Below are positions 51,273 to 59,557 of a stretch of DNA of 64,000 bases, piece by piece (within the stretch, counting starts at the first letter, position 1; the number at the start of each line of letters is the position of its first letter). A program made the translations under genes and the position numbers. The DNA is from Thauera humireducens (lineage in GTDB: Bacteria > Pseudomonadota > Gammaproteobacteria > Burkholderiales > Rhodocyclaceae): contig NZ_CP014646.1 in assembly GCF_001051995.2 (NCBI RefSeq), positions 1,426,001 to 1,490,000 of the forward strand, given 5' to 3'. The notes under the pieces were generated by a model. The model did no database searches. It was not told the origin of the DNA and saw only the letters and a list, made by a program, of their open reading frames with translations.

Positions 51273-51947
51273 ATGAACAAGAAACCGGGTGGAAACGTTG
51301 TGCAGTTTCCAGTTCGAAGAAAAGAACCTTCAGTAACGGAAGCGCTGCAGCAGGCCGTAAGCGAAGTGCTTAAGGCCGCCGACGAGACCCCGCAGGAAGC
51401 CGCTCCCAAGCGGGAGCGCTCGAAACGGACTGTGAGACCGGCACCACAAATCGTTCAGCAAGGTGGTGATGGCAGCCTGCAAGTAGCCAACTCCACCATC
51501 CAGAACATTCACTTTGCCGTTCCGGAGCGTAAAGCCGTCCGCGTCGTGGTACAGCCCGGCCCGCAGCATATCGATGGCGCCCGGGCTGCCGAGGTCCGGG
51601 AGCTGGTTGGAAGGGTGGTGTCCGTAACGGGTGAGAAGCACTCCTTCGTCTGGGCGACCGTTAAACGGAAATATCGCTTCGTGCAGTACCAGTTGCTCAC
51701 GCCCGACGTCTATATCGAAGTCTGCAAGTACCTAAGGAAATGGATTGCGAGCCGCTCGGCCAAGCCAACAGGTGATAACGAGGAACATCGCAAGCGGCTA
51801 TTGAGGCGGATCTATGCCGAGGCTAGGAAGACACACGGCGTGATCGACAGAATTCGCGTTCGTGTCGCAGAGCGCTGGGATGTCCGCAGCTTGGCAGACC
51901 TCACCCCAGATCAACTGGTAGACGTCATCCGAGAGTTCGGTTTGTAA
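51273..51947 (+). CDS. Hypothetical repressor-linked phage protein
   Basis: The 224-residue protein has a basic, disordered N-terminus, a QIVQQGGDGSLQVANSTIQNIHF motif of the beta-repeat kind seen in several phage and signalling proteins, and a C-terminal part (VVSVTGEKHSFVWATVKRKYRFVQYQLLTPDVYIEVCKYLRKWIASR) reminiscent of ORF6C-like domains of phage antirepressors. I cannot name it firmly. It lies 8 bp after the repressor with a GGAG ribosome site, so it is expressed in lysogens. Confidence 0.6.
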   Translation: MNKKPGGNVVQFPVRRKEPSVTEALQQAVSEVLKAADETPQEAAPKRERSKRTVRPAPQIVQQGGDGSLQVANSTIQNIHFAVPERKAVRVVVQPGPQHIDGARAAEVRELVGRVVSVTGEKHSFVWATVKRKYRFVQYQLLTPDVYIEVCKYLRKWIASRSAKPTGDNEEHRKRLLRRIYAEARKTHGVIDRIRVRVAERWDVRSLADLTPDQLVDVIREFGL

Positions 51948-51957
51948 GGGGGCACCC

Positions 51958-52422
51958 ATGAAGAAGACCTGTTTGAAGTGTGGCCACGCTAACGAGAACT
52001 CGACGGGAGAGCCTACGGAGGCGTGCCCGAGCTGCGGCGCAATCTACAGCCGCGTCGAGGCGGCATGGTCGGCAACGCCGCGGCCCACCACGGCCAGCAA
52101 GGTACGCACTTTCCCGCCAGAACGGGACGAGCTTGTGGAGGCTTTCGCCGAGCGCCTGCGCGGTGAGTCGCTCTATCCGGTGTTCCGGAGCCTCGTCGGT
52201 GTGATCTATGTGGTGTGGATGGTGTTCGCGGCGCTGGCAGTGCTCGGCGGTGGGGTGGCGTTCTGGAGGAGCACGGGGGCGGCGGCGTTTGGCGCCTTGT
52301 TCATGGGCATATTCCTCGGGGTGTTCTTCGCCGTGATTGCGAAGGTGACGCGCGAGGTGTCGCTGATGCTGGCGGATCTTTCAGACGCGGCGGTGCATAT
52401 CGCGGCGAGGGTTCGGGCTTAG
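51958..52422 (+). CDS. Zinc-ribbon membrane protein, lysogenic accessory gene
   Basis: The 154-residue protein starts with a zinc ribbon (CLKCGHANENSTGEPTEACPSCGAIYSR), has a linker and two strong membrane helices (SLVGVIYVVWMVFAALAVLGGGVAFW and FGALFMGIFLGVFFAVIAKV). Such zinc-ribbon plus membrane proteins occur as accessory genes in prophages. It may act at the inner membrane, for example in superinfection exclusion, but nothing proves this. Confidence 0.65.
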   Translation: MKKTCLKCGHANENSTGEPTEACPSCGAIYSRVEAAWSATPRPTTASKVRTFPPERDELVEAFAERLRGESLYPVFRSLVGVIYVVWMVFAALAVLGGGVAFWRSTGAAAFGALFMGIFLGVFFAVIAKVTREVSLMLADLSDAAVHIAARVRA

Positions 52423-52471
52423 TTCTCGCGCCGCCAAAATGGGTGGCATACGTAAGCAGGTGGAGGCGGCT

Positions 52472-52924
52472 ATGCCGAGATTGTGCCTTTTTCTCCTTGG
52501 GCTCTTGATTGGCTCTCCGGCGTTAGCGCAGATCTATAAATGCCAGGAAGGCGGGCGAACCGTCATCACCGACCAGCCCTGCGCGGGTGGATCGGAAATG
52601 AACGTAAAGCCAGCCGCAGGAAAGTTCGACCCGAAGGCACGCGAGGAGGTCTATCGTAGGATCGACCGCATGAGTGAAGAGGTTCAGGACGGCTATCGGG
52701 CTATCGCAGAACAGCAAGCACGCGAGGCGCCCCGCGCGGGTGGGTACGAAGAGCCGGACGAATGCGATCGCCTACGGGAAGATCATGCCGACGCAAAGCG
52801 CTGGGAGAAGGAGTTCGTCCATCCGGACAACATCGCACGCGAGAAGGCTCGAAAGGAGAAGGCTGCGTCTGATAGCTTCTTCAAGTGCGGCCCGGGCAAG
52901 CGTGTGTCCGTGTTCGACGAGTAA
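52472..52924 (+). CDS. DUF4124-like periplasmic protein with signal peptide
   Basis: From the ATG at 52472 (MPRLCLFLLGLLIGSPALAQIYKC) this gives 150 residues with a cleavable signal peptide ending ALAQ and a DUF4124-type start to the mature protein (IYKCQEGGRTVITDQPC), then a helical region and two more cysteines. It would be exported. It is the third accessory gene after the repressor. Confidence 0.72.
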   Translation: MPRLCLFLLGLLIGSPALAQIYKCQEGGRTVITDQPCAGGSEMNVKPAAGKFDPKAREEVYRRIDRMSEEVQDGYRAIAEQQAREAPRAGGYEEPDECDRLREDHADAKRWEKEFVHPDNIAREKARKEKAASDSFFKCGPGKRVSVFDE

Positions 52925-53025
52925 AACAGAGGGCGAGTTGTCATAATGTGTGGCCGCAGGCGCCCAACCTAAACCCCCAAACCCCTTTACTCGGCACCCC
53001 TCGCCCGCGCGCGTAGCCTGCGGGC
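52925..53025 (+). promoter_or_regulatory. Candidate activator-dependent late promoter before the lysis genes
   Basis: This 101-bp gap precedes the first lysis gene. It contains CATAAT (52942-52947), a fair -10, with nothing like a -35 at the proper distance, as expected for Mor/C-activated promoters. No clear activator dyad could be assigned, so the call is tentative. Confidence 0.3.
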
Positions 53026-53547
53026 ATGAACTACGCCCGCCGAGTCGACACCCTGATCATCCACTGCGCGGCCACGCCCAACGGGCGCTGGACCAGCGTG
53101 CTGGACATCGACTACTGGCACAAGCAGGCCGGCTTCAAGCGTGCGCCCGCGACCGAGGACGCGCGCAAGTGGAACCCGGACTTGCGCCACGTCGGCTACC
53201 ACTGGGTGATCTACACCAACGGCGGGCTGGCCACGGGCCGGCACGAATCCGAAGTGGGCGCCCACGCCCGCGGGCACAACGCCCGCAGCCTGTCGATCTG
53301 CCTGGTCGGAACGGACAAGTTCACTCCTCTTCAGTGGGACCAGCTGGCGCACCAGGTGCAGCACCTGTGCCGCCGCCACGGCATTGCGCTGCAGCACGCC
53401 ACTGCCGCCAACGGCTGGCGTGGCGTCTGTGGCCACCGCGACACCGGCGCCAACAAGACCTGCCCCGGCTTTGACGTTGCCGCGTGGCTGGCCAACGGCA
53501 TGCAGCCCCACTCCGACAGCATCCTGATCGAGCGGAGGCAGCGATGA
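53026..53547 (+). CDS. N-acetylmuramoyl-L-alanine amidase (endolysin)
   Basis: The 173-residue protein is a type-2 amidase like T7 lysozyme: H13 (LIIHCAA), the GYHWVIYTNGGLATGR segment, and GHRDTGANKTCPGFD with H137 and C146 as the remaining zinc ligands. It cuts the peptide stem from murein at lysis. It has no signal peptide, so it depends on the holin encoded downstream. Confidence 0.93.
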   Translation: MNYARRVDTLIIHCAATPNGRWTSVLDIDYWHKQAGFKRAPATEDARKWNPDLRHVGYHWVIYTNGGLATGRHESEVGAHARGHNARSLSICLVGTDKFTPLQWDQLAHQVQHLCRRHGIALQHATAANGWRGVCGHRDTGANKTCPGFDVAAWLANGMQPHSDSILIERRQR

Positions 53548-53774
53548 CGATCTGCGTGACCGTGACCCACCAAGAACACGACAGCACCGCCCGCCTGCGC
53601 GCGGACGTGTACCACGTCGATCTCTACGGCCAGGTGAGCGATCACCCGGTCCGCGTGCACGAACTGCCCCCCGGCGGCTCGGCCATCGTCCATCTGCACA
53701 AGAACAACGTGCTGGTGGTGCGCGAGCTGCCACAGGGCGACGACGTCGACGCCGCCGACCAGGACTGCGCGTGA
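53544..53774 (+). CDS. Hypothetical lysis-cassette protein, 76 residues
   Basis: Start at ATG 53544 overlapping the amidase stop, with GGAGG upstream inside the amidase gene. The protein (MTICVTVTHQEHDSTARLRADVYHVDLYGQ...) is soluble and predicted beta-rich, with an acidic end. It overlaps the holin gene start. I do not know the family. Confidence 0.6.
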   Translation: MTICVTVTHQEHDSTARLRADVYHVDLYGQVSDHPVRVHELPPGGSAIVHLHKNNVLVVRELPQGDDVDAADQDCA

Positions 53775-53995
53775 TGGACGCCACCCCCGACCACGACCCG
53801 GCCACCTGCAAGCACTGGTGGCACAGCCGCACGATCTGGATCAACGTGCTCGCCGCCGGCCTGCTGGCACTTGAGGCCACCACGGGCATGCTGCAGCCGC
53901 TGCTGCCGGTGAATCTCTACACGGCGATCGCCGTGGGGCTGCCGGTGATCAACGCCATGCTGCGCGTGCTGACCACCCAGGCGATCCGCACATGA
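53774..53995 (+). CDS. Putative holin
   Basis: From the ATG at 53774 this is 73 residues with two hydrophobic segments (IWINVLAAGLLALEATTGML and VNLYTAIAVGLPVINAMLRVL) between short charged ends, the layout of a small class II holin. It sits between the amidase and Rz genes, overlapping both neighbours by ATGA-type junctions. It would form membrane holes that let the endolysin reach murein. Confidence 0.72.
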   Translation: MDATPDHDPATCKHWWHSRTIWINVLAAGLLALEATTGMLQPLLPVNLYTAIAVGLPVINAMLRVLTTQAIRT

Positions 53996-54591
53996 TCGCG
54001 CTGCGTGAGTGGGTGGGGCAGTTTGCCGGCGCCGGCAAGCTCATCGGCATCGCCCTGGTGCTTGGGCTGGCTGCCATGGCCGGCGGCTGGCTGACCGGGG
54101 TGCTGAAAGACCGCGAGATTGCCGAACTGAAACGGGAACACGCCGAGGCTGCGGCCAAGGCCGAGCGAGCGGCAAGCCAGCGCCTGGCAGAGGCCAAGGC
54201 CCGCGGCGATGCGCTGACCGTTGATCTGCACGTGGCCAACGCGGCCGCGCTGCGCCTGCAGGAGCAACTCCATGAAGAGATCGAACTGGCCACACAGGGC
54301 CGCGCTTGCCTTGATGCTGCCGCTTTGCGCGTGCTCGACCGTGCCCCCGGCATTGCCGCCCCTCGAGTGCCCGCGCCCGCCCGCGTCGCTCCTGCAAAGG
54401 ATGCCCCAGACCCTGCCCGCGATACCGCGCAGCGGGCTGGGGATGAGCGCAGTGCTACCGACACCGACATTGGACGGTGGGTACTCGGCGCCGGGCGGCA
54501 GTACGACGAATGCGTCCGACGGCTCGACGCCCTGATCGACTGGCACACCCCCGACCCTGAACACCAAGACCGAGCGCCGGCATGGAATTGA
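53992..54591 (+). CDS. i-spanin Rz-like
   Basis: The 199-residue protein has one N-terminal membrane helix (LIGIALVLGLAAMAGGWLTGVL) and then a long coiled-coil (EIAELKREHAEAAAKAERAASQRLAEAKARGDALTVDLHVANAAALRLQEQLHEEIELATQGRACLDAAALRVL), as in lambda Rz. It spans the periplasm and, with Rz1, fuses inner and outer membrane at lysis. Rz1 is fully embedded in its +1 frame. Confidence 0.87.
   Translation: MIALREWVGQFAGAGKLIGIALVLGLAAMAGGWLTGVLKDREIAELKREHAEAAAKAERAASQRLAEAKARGDALTVDLHVANAAALRLQEQLHEEIELATQGRACLDAAALRVLDRAPGIAAPRVPAPARVAPAKDAPDPARDTAQRAGDERSATDTDIGRWVLGAGRQYDECVRRLDALIDWHTPDPEHQDRAPAWN
54272..54535 (+). CDS. o-spanin Rz1, embedded in Rz
   Basis: In the +1 frame of Rz an ATG at 54272 opens 87 residues: a lipoprotein signal peptide (MKRSNWPHRAALALMLPLCAC) with lipobox LCAC, then a Pro-rich mature part (TVPPALPPLECPRPP). 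This is the typical outer-membrane spanin lipoprotein. It has no separate ribosome site apart from GGAG about 10 nt upstream within Rz. Confidence 0.88.
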   Translation: MKRSNWPHRAALALMLPLCACSTVPPALPPLECPRPPASLLQRMPQTLPAIPRSGLGMSAVLPTPTLDGGYSAPGGSTTNASDGSTP

Positions 54592-54956
54592 AAGACCTAC
54601 AGATGTGGCTGCAGATCACCAACACCCTGGTGATCTGGATTGCGGCGCTCTACACCTACTTCGCCAACCGCAACCGGGTGACCAACGAGCGCATCACCGG
54701 CCTGCAGGCGAGCCTGCAGACGCGGCTGGATGGCATGAGGACGGACATGGACCACCGACTGGACGGCCATGCCGACCGCCTGAGCCGCGTCGAGAAGGAT
54801 CTGGAGCACGCGCCCAGCCACGAGGACCTCAAGCGCATCCATGCCCGCATGGACGAGGTAAGCGCGACGCTCTCCAGCCTGCAGGGCGAATTCAAGGGCG
54901 CCAACAACACGCTGCACCTGATCCACACCTACCTGATGACCGGAGGCAAGCAGTGA
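54582..54956 (+). CDS. DUF2730 phage protein (Mu gp25-like)
   Basis: The 124-residue protein has one N-terminal membrane helix (MWLQITNTLVIWIAALYTYFANRNRV) followed by a coiled coil (GMRTDMDHRLDGHADRLSRVEKDLEHAPSHEDLKRIHARMDEVSATLSSLQGE). This is the DUF2730 layout found at the same place in Mu-like phages. The role in late development is unknown. Its ATG lies inside the end of Rz. Confidence 0.88.
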   Translation: MELKDLQMWLQITNTLVIWIAALYTYFANRNRVTNERITGLQASLQTRLDGMRTDMDHRLDGHADRLSRVEKDLEHAPSHEDLKRIHARMDEVSATLSSLQGEFKGANNTLHLIHTYLMTGGKQ

Positions 54957-55252
54957 ATTCCTTTTCTGAGCACGTGACGGCCGACCGCCGGCTGGTGGTG
55001 CTTCGGCTGCTCGAGCAGGCGCCGGACTACCGGGGCAACGCCTTTCTGTTGCAGCGTGCGCTGGATGGTTTCGGCCACGCCGTGGGCATGGATCGGCTTG
55101 GCACCGATCTGGCCTGGCTGGCCGAGCAGGATCTGGTGAAGGTCGAGCAGGTCGGCGGCGTCAGCATTGCTGCACTGACGCAGCGCGGGCTCGATGTTGC
55201 CAACGGCCGCGCCACGGTGCCGGGCGTGGCACGCCCCGCGCCGGGGATCTGA
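54953..55252 (+). CDS. Mu gp26-like phage protein (winged-helix type)
   Basis: From a GTG at 54953, overlapping the DUF2730 stop and preceded by GGAGG, this encodes 99 residues: VNSFSEHVTADRRLVVLRLLEQAPDYRGNAFLLQRALDGFGHAVGMDRLGTDLAWLAEQDLVKVEQVGGVSIAALTQRGLDVANGRA is predicted as a winged helix. Position and length match gp26 of Mu-like phages, which has no firm function. The GTG was chosen because no ATG follows until well into the conserved part. Confidence 0.75.
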   Translation: MNSFSEHVTADRRLVVLRLLEQAPDYRGNAFLLQRALDGFGHAVGMDRLGTDLAWLAEQDLVKVEQVGGVSIAALTQRGLDVANGRATVPGVARPAPGI

Positions 55253-55254
55253 CC

Positions 55255-55794
55255 ATGGCCCGCAAGAGCAGCATCCAAAAACTGGACGTGCGCCTGCGCA
55301 ATGCCGTTGACGAGCTGATCCGCGACGGCCGCTTCACCCTCGACGACATCCTGGCGCACCTGGCCACGATCAACGGCGGGCAAGCCCCGGTAAGCCGCAG
55401 CGCCCTGGGCCGCTACGCCCAGCGCGCCGAGGAGCAGATGCGCCGTTATCGCGAGGCGCAGGAGGTGGCCAAGGTCTGGGTGAGCAAGCTCGAGAGCGAG
55501 CCCGACGGCGACGTGGCACGGCTGCTGCCCGAGATGCTGCGCAGCGTCGCATTCCAGACCTTGGGCAGCATCGGCGACCGCGAGGACGGCGGCGATGCGC
55601 AGGAGGTTATGTTCCTGGCCAAGGCGATGAAGGACCTGGCCAGCACGGACAAGCTGACCACCGAGCGGATCCTGGTGATCCGCCAGGAGGTGGCGAAGAA
55701 GGCGGCGACCGAGGCGGTGAAGCAGGCCAAGGCCAGCGGGCTGAGTGATGAGGCCGCGGACCTGATCCGGCAGAAGATTCTGGGGGTGGTGTGA
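55255..55794 (+). CDS. DUF3486 protein, small terminase candidate (Mu gp27-like)
   Basis: The 179-residue protein begins MARKSSIQKLDVRLRNAVDELIRDGRFTLDDILAHL with a helix-turn-helix (VSRSALGRYAQRAEEQM) and a helical rest. It matches the DUF3486 family, upstream of the large terminase in Mu-like phages and proposed as the small terminase that recognises phage DNA for packaging. Only 2 bp separate it from the preceding gene. Confidence 0.88.
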   Translation: MARKSSIQKLDVRLRNAVDELIRDGRFTLDDILAHLATINGGQAPVSRSALGRYAQRAEEQMRRYREAQEVAKVWVSKLESEPDGDVARLLPEMLRSVAFQTLGSIGDREDGGDAQEVMFLAKAMKDLASTDKLTTERILVIRQEVAKKAATEAVKQAKASGLSDEAADLIRQKILGVV

Positions 55795-56024
55795 TGCTCG
55801 AGCGCTCGCAGGTGGTGCGTGATGGCGAGTACATCATCGACGGCGAACGCTGGTGGGTGCATATCATCCACCGTCCTGGAAACGGCGAGAGCGTGAGCTT
55901 GTATGACTGCGACCTGGCGGAATGGGCCCGCCGAGTCTCGTGCTCTCCCCCGGTGTACAGCAAGACCAAGTACATGCAGATGCGCCGTTTCCAGAAGGCA
56001 GCTTCGCTGGTGAGCCATGACTGA
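55794..56024 (+). CDS. Hypothetical protein between the terminase genes
   Basis: From the ATG at 55794 (overlapping the small-terminase stop) 76 residues: MLERSQVVRDGEYIIDGERWWVHIIHRPGNGESVSLYDC and on. Beta-rich and cysteine-containing, with no family I recognise. It overlaps the large terminase start by 8 bp. Its codon use is slightly less GC-biased than the flanking genes, so it may be a later insertion. Confidence 0.55.
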   Translation: MLERSQVVRDGEYIIDGERWWVHIIHRPGNGESVSLYDCDLAEWARRVSCSPPVYSKTKYMQMRRFQKAASLVSHD

Positions 56025-57576
56025 GGCCGCCCCCGACCTCACCCCGCTGGCAAAGGCGCTCGAGCCGCGAGACGCGCGCACGCCCATGGCCTTCCTGGCC
56101 TACCAGCAGCGGTGGGCGAAGGACACCACTCCGGTGAAGTTCTGCGAGAAGTCGCGCCGCATCGGCTTGAGCTGGGGCGAGGCCGGGGATTCGGCGCTAC
56201 TGGCCGCATCGGCCAGCGGGATGGACGTGTGGTACATCGGCTATACGAAGGACATGGCCGAGGAGTTCATCCGCGACTGCGGCGACTGGCTCAAGTTCTA
56301 CGGCATGGCCGCGAGCGAGATCGAGGAAGGCGAGGAAGTCTTCATCGATGGCGACGAGAAGAAGAGCATCCTCACCTTCACGATCCGCTGCGCGTCGGGC
56401 CACCGCATCACCGCGCTGTCGAGCAGCCCGCGTAACCTGCGCGGCAAGCAGGGCCGGGTGATCATCGACGAGGCGGCGTTCCACTCGAGCTTGGGCGAGT
56501 TGCTCAAGGCGGCGATGGCGCTGCTGATCTGGGGCGGCCAGGTGCATGTGATCAGCACCCACGACGGTGACGCCAACCCCTTCAACGAGTGGATCAAGGA
56601 CATCCGTGCGGGCAAGTACCCGTACAGCGTGCACACGATCACCTTCCAGGACGCGCTGGCCGATGGTCTGTACGAGCGCGTGTGCCTGCGCCGGGGGGTG
56701 ACGCCCACCGAGGCGGACAAGCAGACCTGGGTGAAGGGCATCTATGCCCAGTACGGCGACAACGCCGCCGAGGAGCTGGACTGCATCCCCAAGAACGGCT
56801 CGGGCAGCTGGCTGACGCGCGCGCTGATCGAAGCACGGATGAACAAGGACCTGCCGGTGCTGCGCTGGGTGCCGCCGGCACCGGACTTCGTGCATTGGCC
56901 CGAACACCTGCGCACGGCCGAGATGCGCGAATGGCTCGACACCCACGTGCTGCCGCTGCTGCTCGAGCTCGATCCGGATGCGCCGAGCTTCATCGGCGAG
57001 GACTTCGGGCGCACGGGCGACTTGACGGTGATGGCGCCGTGCCAGCTGCTGGCCAACATGCGGCGGCGCTTCCCCTTCCTGCTCGAGCTGCGCAACTGCC
57101 CGTTCGACCAGCAGCGCGAGGCGTTCTTCTACATCTGCGACCGCCTGCCGTGCTTCCGGGCCGGCAAGCTCGATGCGCGCGGCAACGGCCAGTACCTGGG
57201 CGAAAAGGCCATGCAGAAGTACGGCGCCACCGTGATCGAACAGGTGATGCTGTCGCGCCCCTGGTACCGAGACAACACCGCGCCGCTGAAAGCGGCTTTC
57301 GAGGACGGCGGGATCGAGCTGCCGCTGGACCGCTACATCCTCGACGACCTGCGCCTGGTGGTGGTGGATAAGGGCATCCCGATCATCCCCGACGTGCGCA
57401 CCGACGGCGCGGACGGCGGCAAGAGGCACGGCGACTCAGCGGTGGCGATCATGCTGGCCTACGCCGCCAGCCGCGCCGAGGCGCCACCAGCCGCCGGCGA
57501 GACGATCGAGGCCGAGGCCGACACCTACCGGGCGCAGCGGCCCAGGCTCGGTCTGTTCGGGCGGCGGGCGGCATGA
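56017..57576 (+). CDS. Terminase large subunit (Mu gp28-like)
   Basis: The 519-residue packaging motor has an ATPase with a Walker-A-like EKSRRIGLSWGEAG near residue 45, Walker B VIIDEAAFH with catalytic Glu near residue 150, and the coupling segment HVISTHDGDANPFNEW. The nuclease part contains GEDFGRTGDLTVMAP, with acidic residues as in RNase H-like nucleases. It cuts and packages phage DNA with adjacent host DNA by a headful mechanism in Mu-type phages. Confidence 0.93.
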   Translation: MTEAAPDLTPLAKALEPRDARTPMAFLAYQQRWAKDTTPVKFCEKSRRIGLSWGEAGDSALLAASASGMDVWYIGYTKDMAEEFIRDCGDWLKFYGMAASEIEEGEEVFIDGDEKKSILTFTIRCASGHRITALSSSPRNLRGKQGRVIIDEAAFHSSLGELLKAAMALLIWGGQVHVISTHDGDANPFNEWIKDIRAGKYPYSVHTITFQDALADGLYERVCLRRGVTPTEADKQTWVKGIYAQYGDNAAEELDCIPKNGSGSWLTRALIEARMNKDLPVLRWVPPAPDFVHWPEHLRTAEMREWLDTHVLPLLLELDPDAPSFIGEDFGRTGDLTVMAPCQLLANMRRRFPFLLELRNCPFDQQREAFFYICDRLPCFRAGKLDARGNGQYLGEKAMQKYGATVIEQVMLSRPWYRDNTAPLKAAFEDGGIELPLDRYILDDLRLVVVDKGIPIIPDVRTDGADGGKRHGDSAVAIMLAYAASRAEAPPAAGETIEAEADTYRAQRPRLGLFGRRAA

Positions 57577-57746
57577 AGGCCCGCGACCTCGAGGCTCGCC
57601 TGGCGTGGTCGCGCAAGCGCCTGCGGCAGCGCCAGCGCAAGCCTCTGGCGAGACATGCGGGAGAAACGATGAGCAAAACGGAAAAGCGGCCTCAGGCGCC
57701 CTGCGCGCCCCGTGGGGCGGCTGATGACCCGTCCGAGGGCGTGTAA
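57573..57746 (+). CDS. Small basic protein after the terminase
   Basis: An ATG at 57573 overlapping the terminase stop opens 57 codons, MKARDLEARLAWSRKRLRQRQ and on to DDPSEGV. The protein is rich in Arg and Lys in its first half. There is no homology I can name, and translation by coupling to the terminase is plausible. The sequence just after it has short GC-rich repeats (GAGGGCGTG at 57735 and 57759). Confidence 0.4.
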   Translation: MKARDLEARLAWSRKRLRQRQRKPLARHAGETMSKTEKRPQAPCAPRGAADDPSEGV

Positions 57747-57800
57747 GGGCGCCTGAGGGCGTGCAACACGCGTTATAACCAAGTTCGAGAGGCAAGGCTG

Positions 57801-59264
57801 ATGGGCATTCTGGATTTTCTGTTTCGGCGCGGGGGTGAGGCGTCGGACGCGCGGATGGTGGAAGCCTCCGGCGCGACCGTCGACCCCGACGACGAAGAGG
57901 GCTGGCGCCGCCTGTCGGGCGACGCCAATCGCGACCTGTCGCCACTGTCGCAGGAGCGCATGCGCGAGACGGCGCTGTACCTGTGGGACGCCAACCTGCT
58001 GGCCAACCGCATCATCGAGCTGCCGCTGGCCTACATGCTGGCCGAGGGCGTGGAGCTGCGAGCCACAGAGCCCGAGATGCAGGAGACGATCAACCGCTTC
58101 TGGTCGGACCCGATCAACAGCATGGACGTGAAGCTGCCGAAGAAGGTGCGCGAACTGGCGATCTTCGGCGAGCAAGTGTGGCCCACCTTCGTCAATGAGA
58201 TGAGCGGCCATGTGCGTCTGGGCTACCTGGACCCGGCGCTGATCGCGACCGTGGTGGTGGATCCGGACAACCCCGAGCAGCCGATCGGCATCGTGACCGT
58301 GAAGGACCGCAAGGGCCGCGCGCTGCGCTACCGGGTGATCGTCAATGGCCCGGAGACAGTCTTCACCCAGCGCACGCAAGCCATCCGCGAGACCTTTGCC
58401 GATGGCGAGGCGTTCTTCTTCACCGTGAATGACCTGAGCGTTTCGCGTCGCGGCCGTAGCGACCTGCGCGCGCCGGCGGACTGGGTAGATGGATACGACC
58501 AGTTCCTGTTCGGCGAGATCGAGCGCTACAACTTCCTGCGCGCCTTCGTGTGGGACGTGACCATCACGGGCGCGGACGACACGAAGATCAAGCAGAAGGC
58601 CCGCGAGATCAAGCCGCCCACCCCGGGTAGCGTGCGGGTGCATAACGACAGCGAGAAGTGGCAGGCCGTGAGCCCCGAGATCGGTGCATACGAATCGGCC
58701 GCGGCGGGGCGGCTCTTCCGCAACCACGTGCTGGGCGGCGCCACCATCCCCGAGCACTGGTTCGGTGGCGGCGGCGATGTGAATCGCGCCACCGGCGACA
58801 GCATGGGCGAGCCCACTTTCAAGGCCTTCTCGATGCGCCAGCGCTTCCTCAAGCACATGCTGGAGAGCGTCGGTCGCTATGTGATCCGGCAGAAGCTGAT
58901 CGCCGAGACGGGCGAGCCCGACTGGTGGGACGAGCGCCTGGGGTGTGAGGCGGTGTTCCCGGAGATGACCGCGCGCGACACCACCAAGTACGCCGCCGCG
59001 CTGACGCAGGTGGTGACCGCGGTGAACTCGGCGATCGACGCCGGCCGCATGAGCGACGAGACCGGCGTGGCGCTGATCGCGGCCGTGGCCGGCCGGCTTG
59101 GGGTGGAGATCGACCCCGAGGCCGAGCTTACTGCAGCCCGCAAGGGCAAGCTGAAGCGACAGGAAGAAGACAGCTTCACGGGCCCGGGGGATCTGGTCGA
59201 TGAAGAGGACGAGGCCGCCCAGGCTTCCGCGCTGGCGGCCGCGTCGCGCGAGGCCGGCCAATGA
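57801..59264 (+). CDS. Phage portal protein (Mu gp29 position)
   Basis: The 487-residue protein begins MGILDFLFRRGGEASD and contains ALYLWDANLLANRIIELPLAYMLAEGVEL, WDVTITGADDTKIKQKAREI and HWFGGGGDVNRATGDSMGEPTFKAFSMRQRFLKHML, features of phage portals. It forms the ring through which DNA enters the head. The location right after the large terminase supports this. The C-terminal region (EEDSFTGPGDLVDEEDEAAQASALAAASREAGQ) is acidic. Confidence 0.87.
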   Translation: MGILDFLFRRGGEASDARMVEASGATVDPDDEEGWRRLSGDANRDLSPLSQERMRETALYLWDANLLANRIIELPLAYMLAEGVELRATEPEMQETINRFWSDPINSMDVKLPKKVRELAIFGEQVWPTFVNEMSGHVRLGYLDPALIATVVVDPDNPEQPIGIVTVKDRKGRALRYRVIVNGPETVFTQRTQAIRETFADGEAFFFTVNDLSVSRRGRSDLRAPADWVDGYDQFLFGEIERYNFLRAFVWDVTITGADDTKIKQKAREIKPPTPGSVRVHNDSEKWQAVSPEIGAYESAAAGRLFRNHVLGGATIPEHWFGGGGDVNRATGDSMGEPTFKAFSMRQRFLKHMLESVGRYVIRQKLIAETGEPDWWDERLGCEAVFPEMTARDTTKYAAALTQVVTAVNSAIDAGRMSDETGVALIAAVAGRLGVEIDPEAELTAARKGKLKRQEEDSFTGPGDLVDEEDEAAQASALAAASREAGQ

Positions 59265-59557
59265 GCGCGCGCATCGTTCCGCAGGATGGCGATGAGCCGG
59301 TGCTGCCCGAGCTGCTGCCCTGCCCGTTCTGCGGCGGGCGGGCGGTGTTGAACAACGTCGGTTGGGTGATGGGCCGGCGCCGCGTGTATTGCGCCTGCGC
59401 CGAGTGTCGGGGCTGCGGGCAGGACATCCAGTACCGCCCCGGCCCGGACCATGGCCTGCGCGACGAGGCGCTGTATGCCGCTGCCTGCGCCTGGAACACG
59501 CGGGCAGCGCCCGCCAGCCGCATCGCCAGCGACCTCGAGGACGCCACGCGGCTATGA
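59261..59557 (+). CDS. Lar-like zinc-finger protein (restriction alleviation type)
   Basis: The 98-residue protein has LLPCPFCGGRAVLNN near the N-terminus and CACAECRGCGQDIQY later, with the closing AACAWNTR motif, which is the pattern of Lar restriction-alleviation proteins. It sits as an extra gene between portal and MuF, overlapping both by 4 bp. It might protect phage DNA from host restriction or act like Mu Com; the family role is known only loosely. Confidence 0.72.
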   Translation: MSARIVPQDGDEPVLPELLPCPFCGGRAVLNNVGWVMGRRRVYCACAECRGCGQDIQYRPGPDHGLRDEALYAAACAWNTRAAPASRIASDLEDATRL

